In this document: piece after piece, positions 8,424-14,787 of the stretch
How the letters are laid out: every line of letters starts with the position of its first letter
Position numbering within the stretch: the stretch's first letter is position 1
IMG/VR virus record: IMGVR_UViG_3300025674_000110
Location: 1 to 39,845 of that record
DNA from: a virus
Strand: one strand, 5' to 3'
Length of the DNA: 39,845 bases
Position numbers and translations under genes: made by a program
The notes under the pieces: generated by a model
What the model saw: only the letters and a program-made list of their open reading frames with translations
Databases searched by the model: none
What the model was told of the DNA's origin: nothing

Positions 8424-8657
8424 TTATTTGTTTTCTTCCAAATAGGCTTGTACTTCTTTTGCAATTAGTCCGTTAGCTTGTCCAAAGCATATGGCTTGCA
8501 AAACGTGGGAATTACGGAAGTTTGCACCATCAGCAGGTGGAATAGTTATTTCAATAGTAAACGTTTTTCCACCCATTTTAGTAGGCTTACTTTTTACTTT
8601 TGGTTTAACTTCAACATCAACAGGTTTTGAAGTAGTGGTTGTCTTTTTAGTAGGCAT
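8424..8657 (-). CDS. Small hypothetical protein between terL and portal
   Basis: 77 residues. The basic T/K/P-rich N-terminus (MPTKKTTTTSKPVDVEVKPK) precedes a compact domain of about 45 residues (TFTIEITIPPADGANFRN to the end). The gene is packed between terL (5-base gap) and portal (1-base gap), so it is translated with the packaging module. No family is recognised. A small DNA-packaging or head-completion factor would fit. Confidence 0.65.
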   Translation of the reverse strand: MPTKKTTTTSKPVDVEVKPKVKSKPTKMGGKTFTIEITIPPADGANFRNSHVLQAICFGQANGLIAKEVQAYLEENK

Positions 8658-8662
8658 AATTG

Positions 8663-10252
8663 TTAAAAAGCTCCTGCAACTCTTGGGGCAGCACTTTCAA
8701 CCATAGCGTAGGTGGCAAGAACCAAGCTGTCGGCTCGGTCGGGGCTACGTCCAAGTAGTTCCTTAATGACTAATAGATCTGGATTTTTGTTTCCAGGTGG
8801 GCGTTCTTTAGGGGGCAAAAACATTTTGCCTTCACTATCGTACTCTTTGGGCATTATAGCAAGTTCTTGACGTAAATGATATAGTTCTTTAGAAATACTA
8901 AACATTGGACGCTCGTACTCTTTACATAGGTCAGGGTCCATAAGCTCGCTACAGACGCCGTACAGCTCGGCACGCTTGTTTTTGTATACTTGGCGTATTT
9001 GGTCGTCGTCTCGCTTCTCAGCGGTCGTTAAGCGACGTTTACTGCGTTCTGGTGTAGGGCTACCCCCAAAGCTAATGGCACGTACATTGTAGCCTTGTTC
9101 TATTAGTCGGTCACTTATTTGTTTACCTCCACCACCGGCATCAAAAACCACTTGGTGACCCTTTAAGTTGTGACGACGCATCATTTCAAGGGTAAAGGCA
9201 GGTATTTCCATAGTGTTGGCAGTTACACGGGCTTCCTGCTCGATTACACCTCGCTCGTCAACCACAGTCCAACAACTTAGGTCACGGCCTGCTCCGGTAT
9301 CCACACCCATGCCAAGGGCAGTACGCTTAAAACCGTTGATCTTATATTTTTCTTGGCTGTCGTAGCCGTTGGGATTTAGTATGTCGTAGATTTCCTCAGC
9401 AAAGTCAAGCCAATCGGGTGGGAATAGTAAGGCTCCTTCGCCTTCGTAAAAATGCCCGCTCAAACGCATATGGGCTTTAACATGGTCCCAGACGTGTTCA
9501 CGTCGTACGTATTCATCGTAACTAAGCACACCGGGAATAATTGCAGGAAAAGGACGGTCGGCTCCGGCTTCATCAAGTATTTTGCCTAGCTTGTAGTTGG
9601 GGCTATCCTTACCGTCAATATGTATTACGTTGCGTAAAAAGCCACCACTTTTTGCAGGATCGTCAATGTTGCCACGTTTGCAACAACGGTAAAAGAAGTT
9701 GGTGGTATTTAGTGGATTACCAATAACCAACTTACGGTGAGCCCAACTTTCGGCAGCTTCGTAAAAGGGGTCTTTAATACCAGAGGCTTCATCAAAAATG
9801 GCTAACACCCTTGGCTTGTCGTGGGGCAGGTGATGTCCTTGAAAGTTCTCAACCACTTTGGTTACGTGTCCGATAATGTAGCTACGTGGGCAGCGTTTAC
9901 CGTCGGCATTGAGTTTGTAAATGGCTAGGTCTTTAACGTCAAAGGGAAACTCAAACCGGCTAGTTTGCAGTCGCTCGTTTATTTCGCCCCAGAGAATAGA
10001 CTTTAGTTGGGTTTCACCACTACTGCTTGTAACAATACGACACGGCGTACGACTTGCAAAAAACCAAACGCAAGCCAAACCAGCAATAAAGTCTTTACCT
10101 ACTTCGTTGGCTGCATGTACAAAGGTTTCGATGTTATCGCGTAAGCTATAAAGAACCTCTTTTTGTTTTTCGTATAGCTTAATGTCAGGCCAACAAAGAC
10201 TGGTAAACTTAACAGGGTCTGCCAGTACTTCTTTAAGGTTTTGTGTGTCCAT
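8663..10252 (-). CDS. terL: Terminase large subunit
   Basis: 529 residues. The ATPase half has a Walker A-like loop HAANEVGKDF (about 46-55, lacking the usual first Gly) and a Walker B VLAIFDEASGI (about 149-159). The nuclease half has the RNase H-like acidic motifs GMGVDTGAGRD, VVFDAGGGGKQ and a terminal RADSLVLATYAM. These are the standard parts of the packaging motor that translocates and cuts phage DNA. It lies upstream of portal in the late leftward operon. The start at 10252 follows a 131-base gap with a weak ribosome-binding site. Confidence 0.93.
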   Translation of the reverse strand: MDTQNLKEVLADPVKFTSLCWPDIKLYEKQKEVLYSLRDNIETFVHAANEVGKDFIAGLACVWFFASRTPCRIVTSSSGETQLKSILWGEINERLQTSRFEFPFDVKDLAIYKLNADGKRCPRSYIIGHVTKVVENFQGHHLPHDKPRVLAIFDEASGIKDPFYEAAESWAHRKLVIGNPLNTTNFFYRCCKRGNIDDPAKSGGFLRNVIHIDGKDSPNYKLGKILDEAGADRPFPAIIPGVLSYDEYVRREHVWDHVKAHMRLSGHFYEGEGALLFPPDWLDFAEEIYDILNPNGYDSQEKYKINGFKRTALGMGVDTGAGRDLSCWTVVDERGVIEQEARVTANTMEIPAFTLEMMRRHNLKGHQVVFDAGGGGKQISDRLIEQGYNVRAISFGGSPTPERSKRRLTTAEKRDDDQIRQVYKNKRAELYGVCSELMDPDLCKEYERPMFSISKELYHLRQELAIMPKEYDSEGKMFLPPKERPPGNKNPDLLVIKELLGRSPDRADSLVLATYAMVESAAPRVAGAF

Positions 10253-10383
10253 AGGGTAAGGGGTTTTATGCAGAGGGGGTTAAATTAAAAAGCACACCCT
10301 GTTTTTTGGCATCGGACAGAGTGCGAACCGATTGACAAGGAGTTAACCAGCGGGAACCAACCACTGGAACCAAACCTTGATTT
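10253..10383. other. Gap between terL and the 107-residue gene
   Basis: 131 bases without a convincing gene. It contains a G/C-tract-rich stretch and no clear SD in front of terL. A 10-codon frame starting at an ATG on the minus strand is too short to support. No confident promoter or terminator is visible. Confidence 0.4.
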
Positions 10384-10707
10384 TTAGTACATGCTCTTAA
10401 AAAGATCACGTATGTGAGTAAGTGTTTCGGTGGCCTCGTCTGTTAAATTTACGTCTTCTTCAAGTATTACAAGGTTTACTATGTTTTCGGCAAGGTGTAA
10501 GGCTAATACAGGATTTAAGCTGGCTATGAGTTGTTGGTTGCAGGTGGGGTCTTCGTAAAAGTTTATACGGGTTTCACCGTCAAATTGGTTAGCTCCTATG
10601 CAATGACCGGTGGTAATGTAGATTTCTTCATAAAATCTTTCCAAAGGGGCTTCGTGATGTTCCCAACCTTCCTCGGGTGGAAAGTTTTGTTCAGGTGTGT
10701 CACACAT
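10384..10707 (-). CDS. Hypothetical acidic protein of the packaging region
   Basis: 107 residues, acidic, not recognised. It begins MCDTPEQNFPPEEGWEHH, has a beta-like middle (DGETRINFYEDPTCNQQLIA) and a helical end (TDEATETLTHIRDLFKSMY). It lies 9 bases downstream of the terminase small-subunit candidate and before terL, so a packaging-related role is possible but unproven. Confidence 0.6.
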   Translation of the reverse strand: MCDTPEQNFPPEEGWEHHEAPLERFYEEIYITTGHCIGANQFDGETRINFYEDPTCNQQLIASLNPVLALHLAENIVNLVILEEDVNLTDEATETLTHIRDLFKSMY

Positions 10708-10716
10708 AAAAAGTTA

Positions 10717-11466
10717 TTACTCTTTTGACTTTGTTGGTTTGCCATTTTCTTTTAGTACGGAGCCTTCTATGGTGAGGTTTTGTTGTGCTAAAAAGTTGGC
10801 AGCAACATCCTCTATTTGGTTGTCGGTAATGTGCTTATTGGTATTGTCCTCCAGTTCGTCAACTAGGTGTACAAGTAGGTCGTGGGTAACTGTGCCACTT
10901 TGTTGTATGCGTGTAGTAAGGAGGCCTTCTAGTTTGGCAATATCGTTTACGCAGTTACGCACTACGTTCAAAAAGGTGGGGTCTCCGCTGCTTCCAGTAG
11001 TTTCAACGGTTTCGCTAATAACTTTTATGCGTCCAACGCCTTCGCAAGCCTCACATTCAATGTCTTTGGTCTTTCCGCGGCCTCGGCAGACCTCACATTT
11101 TTTACTAACCTTGTGTATAGTTATTTTTTCTTTGTCGTCTAAAGATCTCTCAAAGCTCTCTACAGCCTTCGTTAGTACGTTAGTTAGTTGTGCTACACGT
11201 ACTTGACGTCGTCGTTCGTCGTTTTTGTACATTGTGGCATCAGCACTGGCCCACTTACCAAATACGTGTTCCATGTCAGTACGTATAGTGGTTGGGCTAA
11301 CACCGTACTTGTCGGCCAGGAGGCGGACGTTTGTGCGGCCTGCTAGAATGTCCTCCCTAACCCGTTTACGCCTGAGCCTTGCTTTGGCTACCTGTTCCCT
11401 TAGGGAACTTGTTGTAGGAGTATTGGGTGTTTTGCTTAAAGCCTTGGGAATACGTTTTTTAGCCAC
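10717..11466 (-). CDS. Terminase small-subunit candidate with HTH and a DnaJ-type zinc finger
   Basis: 249 residues from a GTG at 11466. The basic N-terminus is followed by a helix-turn-helix (about 46-70, NVRLLADKYGVSPTTIRTDM). Around residues 124-148 are two CxxCxGxG knuckles (CEVCRGRG and CEACEGVG), the zinc-binding repeat of DnaJ. The rest is helical and acidic. An HTH protein just upstream of terL is the usual place for the DNA-recognising small terminase subunit. The zinc knuckles are unusual for that family. It could instead be a late transcription regulator. Confidence 0.6.
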   Translation of the reverse strand: MAKKRIPKALSKTPNTPTTSSLREQVAKARLRRKRVREDILAGRTNVRLLADKYGVSPTTIRTDMEHVFGKWASADATMYKNDERRRQVRVAQLTNVLTKAVESFERSLDDKEKITIHKVSKKCEVCRGRGKTKDIECEACEGVGRIKVISETVETTGSSGDPTFLNVVRNCVNDIAKLEGLLTTRIQQSGTVTHDLLVHLVDELEDNTNKHITDNQIEDVAANFLAQQNLTIEGSVLKENGKPTKSKE

Positions 11467-11506
11467 ACTATAGGTTCTCTGGAGGAAGACTGTTAGATAA
11501 CGCAGA

Positions 11507-11535
11507 ACTATAGCAGGCTGTTACAGCTAAAGCAA
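11507..11535 (-). promoter_or_regulatory. Possible sigma70-type promoter upstream of the HTH/zinc protein
   Basis: On the minus strand TTGCTT (11535-11530), 17 bases, then TATAGT (11512-11507). The distance to the GTG at 11466 is about 40 bases. It overlaps the 3' end of the preceding gene, so it would be an internal promoter. It matches at 4 of 6 positions in -35 and 5 of 6 in -10; not tested. Confidence 0.35.
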
Positions 11536-11748
11536 GCGATGCTGATAAAAATCAACTATACTGGCTAGTATATGGGGTTGCCTATCCTTAAAGCCTAACC
11601 TGGAACTAACATACCTACTGAGCTCGCGGTATTGTAATTCTAGGCTTGCACGCTGGCACTCGCGGCACACACTACGATCTATACTGTTGGTTGGCAAATT
11701 TTCTATGGCTTCGCCACACCTTATACAATCTAACACACTAAAACACAC
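11527..11748 (-). CDS. DksA/TraR-like small zinc-ribbon protein
   Basis: About 73 residues if started at GTG 11748. Only GTG starts exist, and a longer reading from 11835 would translate the CA/TG repeat into an improbable V/C-rich leader. The core is CIRCGEAIENLP then SVCRECQ, a C4 knuckle arrangement like the zinc ribbon of DksA/TraR proteins (CxxCGxxI...CxxCq). A helical tail (LELQYRELSRYVSSRL) follows. DksA-like phage proteins bind RNA polymerase; here the coiled-coil part is missing, so a different role is possible. The start is uncertain. Confidence 0.5.
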   Translation of the reverse strand: MCFSVLDCIRCGEAIENLPTNSIDRSVCRECQRASLELQYRELSRYVSSRLGFKDRQPHILASIVDFYQHRLL

Positions 11749-11794
11749 ACTCTCTGGGGGGAATACTAGGTCCCGACCGAAGGGAGGGATCGTC

Positions 11795-11825
11795 CACACA
11801 CACGCGCGCACGCACACACACACAC
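11795..11825. repeat. CA/CG dinucleotide repeat
   Basis: About 31 bases of alternating C with A or G (CACACACACGCGCGCACG followed by more CA). It is purine-pyrimidine alternating, so it could adopt Z-form DNA or vary in length by slippage. It lies between the secreted-protein gene (stop 11835) and the zinc-ribbon gene, where length change would alter only the leader of the latter. Confidence 0.85.
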
Positions 11826-11834
11826 TTCCACACA

Positions 11835-12140
11835 CTAACGCCAGCTACGTACACGTACATAATAACCGTTTGCGCAACGGGCAACAGCATCTCCGGTTAA
11901 ACGCATACGTCCACGACGTGGTGTGCAGGTACGGCAATTTGGGCTAGATCCCCAACCTATGCCTTCAAAGTTACCAATGGTAGGCCCTACATGTCTTTTG
12001 ATATTACGTGCTGCCATGTAGTTGGCTTCGGCTTGGCAACGTTGTTGGTCGGTAGTAGCACCGCCCCAGATATTGTAATTTGCTGCTGTAAATACAATTA
12101 TTGCTAACCAAGCAAATAAAAATGGAAGGTAGTTACGCAT
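11835..12140 (-). CDS. Small secreted protein of planctomycete type
   Basis: 101 residues from ATG 12140. The N-terminus is a signal or anchor segment (MRNYLPFLFAWLAIIVFTAA). The mature part reads DQQRCQAEANYMAARNIKRH, then HVGPTIGNFEGIGWGSS, CRTCTPRRG, RLTGDAVA and YYVRVRSWR. I recognise this 'YMAA..I.gHVG..IG.FEG.GWs..P.C.TCTP..G..LTgDA.A....gYYrVR.Wr' pattern from short proteins found in many copies in planctomycete genomes. Their function is unknown. The start overlaps the end of the 54-residue gene upstream (8 bases). Its presence in a phage late operon argues for a planctomycete host and gene exchange with it. Confidence 0.75.
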   Translation of the reverse strand: MRNYLPFLFAWLAIIVFTAANYNIWGGATTDQQRCQAEANYMAARNIKRHVGPTIGNFEGIGWGSSPNCRTCTPRRGRMRLTGDAVARCANGYYVRVRSWR

Positions 12141-12297
12141 AGCCTTTGCCCCCTTTTGTGTTCTTCTTCTTTTTAATACCCATGCTACTTGTACGGCTTT
12201 TGCGTAAGGTGCTTTTACGACCACCGCTACCACCGCCGCTTGACGACTTTGGTGGCCTGCCCCTTTTGCTACCGTATGTTCCTTTACCTTGTGGCAT
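12133..12297 (-). CDS. 54-residue basic protein (MPQGKGTYGSKRGRPPK)
   Basis: ATG 12297 to stop at 12133. It encodes MPQGKGTYGSKRGRPPKSSS, a Gly/Ser linker, then KSTLRKSRTSSMGIKKKKN. The 'GKGTYGSKRGRPPKK' opening recurs in small phage proteins, and GRPPK resembles an AT-hook (GRP core), so minor-groove DNA binding is likely. It overlaps the next gene's start by 8 bases. The function is otherwise unknown. Confidence 0.7.
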   Translation of the reverse strand: MPQGKGTYGSKRGRPPKSSSGGGSGGRKSTLRKSRTSSMGIKKKKNTKGGKGYA

Positions 12298-12322
12298 AGC
12301 TTCACTTCCTTTTTGTGTTTAA

Positions 12323-12481
12323 CTATTTACGTTTGGTTTTACTGGCTGTAGCTGCATTCCTTGCCCTTGCTGCTGCCATTGCTTTTTGCTTAGTTGTACT
12401 GCTACCAACTACTTTGCCGGTAGGTTCAACCAATTTGTAGGGACGTTTACCGTTACCCTTTTTAATTACTTTTACTGGCAT
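12323..12481 (-). CDS. 52-residue basic phage protein, first gene of the leftward late operon
   Basis: ATG 12481 to TAG 12323. The sequence MPVKVIKKGNGKRPYKLVEP, GKVVGSSTTKQKAMAAARAR, NAATASKTKRK resembles a widespread small phage family ('RPYKIVE..tGKV.GsS.sK.kA.asaRaRNA'). Its role is unknown. GAGAGG lies upstream at about -16, and a promoter candidate sits 43 bases upstream. It is the first leftward gene after the divergent control region. Confidence 0.7.
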   Translation of the reverse strand: MPVKVIKKGNGKRPYKLVEPTGKVVGSSTTKQKAMAAARARNAATASKTKRK

Positions 12482-12523
12482 GATAGATATAGAACCTCTC
12501 TTCTCTCCCTCATCTTAATACTA

Positions 12524-12553
12524 CGTATAGCACAAAACCAATTTATTTTGCAA
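12524..12553 (-). promoter_or_regulatory. Candidate promoter for the leftward late operon
   Basis: On the minus strand TTGCAA (12553-12548), an 18-base spacer ending in TGTGC, then TATACG (12529-12524). The TGC just before the -10 makes an extended -10 box, and the same TTGTGCTATA string occurs in the plus-strand promoter at 16203. The predicted start would leave about a 36-base leader before ATG 12481. Confidence 0.5.
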
Positions 12554-13021
12554 TAGGTAAAATTGAAAGAATATTACTTCCACATAGGTAGAATTCGTTT
12601 TTGCCGTGAAAATACGTGAAAAATACTCAACCCTGAATGTCCGGTTCCTTTCCTAGCTCCGTATCACCAAAGACACACCGACTCCTAAAATTTTCCTTGG
12701 AGGAATCCAACTCCTAGCTACTCCTACTTGAAGATCCACGGAACTAATGAACAGGTCAAAGATGGTCCAACTAGTTGCTCCCAAACATCTTAAGACCCCT
12801 ATCCTTGGCTCTTTCCCTGCTCCTAGGACTGGAATGGGACCGTCATTTTGTGGGAAAAAGACCTTCAAAAAGGGTCATGCTAGCATTTTTAGAAAAAAAT
12901 TTTGTTGTCCTAAACCCTTGCCACATAGGGGTTTACGACGCAGGACAATTTTATTTTGGTTCTTTTTGGCTCCATATGCCAAAATACCCTTGCGTTAACG
13001 TTATTCTTTGACGATATTGTA
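12554..13021. other. Divergent control region, no gene supported
   Basis: About 470 bases between the leftward late operon and the rightward module. Short frames exist on both strands but lack ribosome-binding sites, overlap each other and have no protein-like composition. The stretch has poly-purine/pyrimidine tracts, repeated ACTCCTA elements and possible weak promoters (for example TTGCGT, 17 bases, GATATT at 12990-13018, plus strand). This is where regulatory proteins would be expected to bind. Confidence 0.6.
12681..12726. repeat. Three ACTCCTA repeats
   Basis: ACTCCTA occurs at 12681-12687, 12710-12716 and 12720-12726. The last two are spaced exactly 10 bases, about one helical turn. 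A related GCTCCTAGG lies near 12828. Regular spacing inside the divergent control region suggests a protein-binding array, although low complexity could also explain it. Confidence 0.4.
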
Positions 13022-13071
13022 TTGCGTTGGTTGCATTGGTTGCAATCAACAAACGGTTGATGTTAACCGTT
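13022..13071. promoter_or_regulatory. Tandem 9-bp repeats and operator-like inverted repeat before the first rightward gene
   Basis: Three 9-base units, TTGCGTTGG, TTGCATTGG and TTGCAATCA, lie head-to-tail at 13022-13048. They run into a perfect 7-bp inverted repeat AACGGTT (13052-13058) and AACCGTT (13065-13071) with a 6-base centre. The element ends 29 bases before ATG 13101, between any promoter and the start codon. It could be a repressor operator or an mRNA hairpin. The gene it precedes encodes a winged-helix-like protein, so autoregulation is possible. Confidence 0.5.
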
Positions 13072-13100
13072 GAATTTTGACCTTTAATTTGGAGACTACT

Positions 13101-13553
13101 ATGTCGAACGCTACTAAGAAAACCACGAAAAAATCCGCGACCCCTTCGTACCGAACCGAAGCCTTGCAAGATGGTGTTAAGGTGACCGTATCGACCCGGA
13201 TTTTGGCAGCGAGTGCCAATGCAGGGGCTGACGGGATTACTGCTGGCGAGGCCAAAAATGCGATAGCGTTGAGCCACGATTGTGTGGTGACTTGCAAGCA
13301 ACTGGCCGGATGCCCCGCGAACCGCAATCAGGGGAAATTACCCTACGAGCCCGCACTGCTGGAGGCAGTGACTTACCCTGCAGAGGGCGGAGGCCAGACG
13401 GCGATGCACTTTGTGCTGACCGAGGCCGGACGCAATGCTTTGGATTTGTTTGTTGCCGAGGGGCGACAGGTGAGAAAGCAAGGGGCGAAAGCCGGAGGGG
13501 CGACTGCCAAGGTAAAAGCCGAAGGGGCGAAGCCGAAGGTAGTGAGTTGGTAG
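13101..13553 (+). CDS. Basic-tail winged-helix-like DNA-binding protein (paralogue A)
   Basis: 150 residues from ATG 13101 with TTTGGAGACT upstream. The N-terminal tail is K/T-rich (TKKTTKKSATPS) and the C-terminal tail is K/A/G-rich. The middle (about 30-125) looks like a winged helix: ILAASANAGADGITAGEAKN, ALSHDCVVTCKQLAG, a strand pair around AVTYPAEGGGQTAMHFVLTE and AGRNAL. It shares the LSHxCxxTC motif, domain order and basic tail with the protein at 23257-23673. It stands alone before a strong terminator. Codons are markedly GC-richer than in the AT-rich paralogue. A regulator or nucleoid-type protein is inferred. Confidence 0.75.
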   Translation: MSNATKKTTKKSATPSYRTEALQDGVKVTVSTRILAASANAGADGITAGEAKNAIALSHDCVVTCKQLAGCPANRNQGKLPYEPALLEAVTYPAEGGGQTAMHFVLTEAGRNALDLFVAEGRQVRKQGAKAGGATAKVKAEGAKPKVVSW

Positions 13554-13576
13554 GCTGACCGCCGACCCCCGAAACC

Positions 13577-13603
13577 GACCCCGTGGAGACGCGGGGTCTT
13601 TTT
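13577..13603 (+). terminator. Rho-independent terminator after paralogue A
   Basis: Perfect 7-bp stem GACCCCG (13577-13583) with CGGGGTC (13592-13598), 8-base loop, followed by five T. It lies 23 bases after the stop at 13553, so the first gene of the rightward block is transcribed as its own unit. Confidence 0.85.
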
Positions 13604-13735
13604 GGATTTTGGATTTGTTTGGCATGAAAATTGCAGCGACTATTTTCCACGAGTTTGGCATGGAAGATGCACAGAAAAAAATCCCGGAAAAATTTTTTGG
13701 ATTTTGGATTTCGGGCATGGAAGTTGCAGTGAGTC
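13599..13735 (+). repeat. Imperfect ~40-bp direct repeat
   Basis: Unit 1 (about 13599-13640) and unit 2 (about 13693-13734) both read TTTTTGGATTTTGGATTT, then GGCATG, then (A/G)A(A/G)(A/T)TTGCAG. They are about 94 bases apart. The repeat begins at the U-tract of the terminator, so a segment of the terminator's downstream flank has been duplicated. Confidence 0.65.
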
Positions 13736-13878
13736 AGATTGAATACAGACCCCCCGAAGAGGTGTATCAAGATGAATACAGAACGACCGAGGACCGGGAG
13801 CGCCGTCAGATTGAGTACACCCCCCCGAAGGGGTGGGGTCACATTGACTACACCCCCCGAAATGAGGGGAGATTTTGA
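13624..13878 (+). CDS. Doubtful repeat-encoded protein
   Basis: An 84-residue frame from ATG 13624 with no good ribosome-binding site. Its second half is made of an imperfect repeat (IEYRPPE, DEYRTTE, IEYTPPK, IDYTPRN) that comes from the DNA repeat described separately. It may be a short real protein, or a frame kept open by chance in repetitive DNA. No family is recognised. Confidence 0.25.
   Translation: MKIAATIFHEFGMEDAQKKIPEKFFGFWISGMEVAVSQIEYRPPEEVYQDEYRTTEDRERRQIEYTPPKGWGHIDYTPRNEGRF
13738..13869 (+). repeat. Three-copy ATTGA-TACA-CCCCCCGAA repeat with hairpin potential
   Basis: Units at 13738-13758, 13810-13830 and 13843-13869 share ATTGA(A/G/C)TACA followed by a run of six or seven C and GAA. 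Each is followed by G-rich bases (GAGG, GGGG, GAGGGG), so each can fold into a small C-tract/G-tract hairpin. Each unit also encodes an (I)(E/D)Y-x-P motif in one frame. Confidence 0.6.
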
Positions 13879-13886
13879 ATGGAGTC

Positions 13887-14006
13887 ATGAGATCGGAAAA
13901 AGAAAGCTCCTTGAATCTCCCGAAGACCGCACCGCACCCGAGACACATCCTTGAGGCCGACATTGTGAAGTTTATTAGCCGACACATTACTTTGAAAAAA
14001 CCGTAG
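13887..14006 (+). CDS. Possible 39-residue protein
   Basis: ATG 13887 to TAG 14006, opening MRSEKESSLNLPKTAPHP and ending DIVKFISRHITLKKP. A GGAG is present but only 2 bases before the ATG, too close for good initiation; GAGGGGAG lies 16-23 bases upstream. The composition is plausible for a small protein. No family is recognised. Confidence 0.25.
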   Translation: MRSEKESSLNLPKTAPHPRHILEADIVKFISRHITLKKP

Positions 14007-14057
14007 AAAACTGCGAAATTGAAACCGTTTTGAACCCTTACTTTGGAGACTAAAATT

Positions 14058-14381
14058 ATGACCAACGATGTGAAAACCAGCCTGATGCAGTTCGTAAGAA
14101 TTGACATGACGAAGCTACGAAAAGACCTATGCGGTAGTGACAAAATGCCCTTGGATTTTAGCATGGAGCCCACTAGCGTTGAAGTGCAATGCGTGAGCCG
14201 GTCGTATGGAACGTCCGAGTGTGAGCCAGTTTCACTGACGCTGAAAGTGCTGAAGACGCAGGAACGAACAGACGGTAAGAAGACCAGCAAGCACCGGATT
14301 TACGTGATGTGCTCCTGCCGAAAATGGATCCCCCTAGGAAGACTGAAACAGCACTTGCGTCAGACGCGTGAACACGTATAG
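14058..14381 (+). CDS. Hypothetical protein with C-terminal CxC...H...H motif
   Basis: 107 residues from ATG 14058, preceded by CTTTGGAGACT, the module's standard ribosome-binding element. The last 26 residues contain YVMCSCRKWIPLGRLKQH and end in REHV, giving a C-x-C-x12-H-x5-H spacing that could bind zinc in C2H2 fashion. The rest is not recognised. GC-rich codons match paralogue A and unlike later genes of the module. Confidence 0.65.
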   Translation: MTNDVKTSLMQFVRIDMTKLRKDLCGSDKMPLDFSMEPTSVEVQCVSRSYGTSECEPVSLTLKVLKTQERTDGKKTSKHRIYVMCSCRKWIPLGRLKQHLRQTREHV

Positions 14382-14389
14382 GACGATAG

Positions 14390-14407
14390 GGAAAAATAAA
14401 TTTTTCC
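14390..14407 (+). other. AT-rich hairpin after the 14058 gene
   Basis: Perfect inverted repeat GGAAAAA (14390-14396), loop TAAA, TTTTTCC (14401-14407), 9 bases after the stop. The second arm supplies the T-run, as in a weak bidirectional terminator. A similar but smaller AAAATAAATTTT follows the stop at 20857. Confidence 0.45.
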
Positions 14408-14419
14408 AAGATCTTATGA

Positions 14420-14430
14420 TAGCTTGCCCG
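14420..14430 (+). repeat. TAGCTTGCCCG motif, copy 1
   Basis: Exact TAGCTTGCCCG in the gap between the 14058 and 14453 genes. Other copies lie at 15366-15376, 18614-18624 (last base C) and, inverted, 25507-25517. In the last two the TAG is the stop codon of a gene. Confidence 0.6.
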
Positions 14431-14452
14431 CCCAAGAATACGGAGGAACAAA

Positions 14453-14686
14453 ATGACTGGAATTAAGTGCAGAAACTGTGGAATTTGCTTGTTAGACGAG
14501 GACCACTGGGAGTGGAAAAATGAGTTCAATCAGCCCGAACTTGGATGTGAAACTTGCGTCCATTTTTGGTGGATGGCACGAGACTTGCAGGAGGAGAAAT
14601 TTATCAGAAAACGGAGGCCGAAAACCGTGTCCGTGAAGACCCGAAAAAGGACCGCCGGCAGTGAGCCAGTTCGGGTGGAGTGGTGA
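14453..14686 (+). CDS. Small zinc-binding hypothetical protein
   Basis: 77 residues from ATG 14453 with CGGAGG 8 bases upstream. CRNC (6-9) and CETC (32-35) form a likely four-cysteine zinc site; a W-rich segment (WKNEFN, FWWMARD) and a basic tail (IRKRRPKTVSVKTRKR) follow. A small nucleic-acid- or protein-binding factor is likely. No family is recognised. Codons are GC-richer than in the main module. Confidence 0.65.
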   Translation: MTGIKCRNCGICLLDEDHWEWKNEFNQPELGCETCVHFWWMARDLQEEKFIRKRRPKTVSVKTRKRTAGSEPVRVEW

Positions 14687-14688
14687 GC

Positions 14689-14787
14689 ATGGATTGTAGC
14701 GAAATTGAACATCAAATTGATGTAGCGAAATTGAACAAAAAATGCGAAAAAGTCGCAAAAACGGGGAAAAAACGACCGAAACGGTGA
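14689..14787 (+). CDS. Possible 32-residue basic protein
   Basis: ATG 14689 follows the previous stop by 2 bases, with GGTGGAG at a good distance upstream. It encodes MDCSEIEHQIDVAKLNKKCE followed by KVAKTGKKRPKR. It spans the 17-bp direct repeat. It is either a short real gene or a by-product of repeat DNA. Confidence 0.3.
   Translation: MDCSEIEHQIDVAKLNKKCEKVAKTGKKRPKR
14695..14737 (+). repeat. 17-bp perfect direct repeat
   Basis: TGTAGCGAAATTGAACA at 14695-14711 and again at 14721-14737, with a 26-base period. It sits at the right edge of the GC-richer segment, where gene boundaries become unclear. Confidence 0.75.

Noticed and set aside
12653-13011. Short frames on both strands in the divergent region (12653-12868 minus, 12747-12998 and 12775-13011 plus).
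   Set aside because: No ribosome-binding sites, mutual overlap, non-protein-like composition and position in a control region.
13738-13869. CRISPR-like array.
   Set aside because: Only three imperfect units, irregular spacing and no cas genes.
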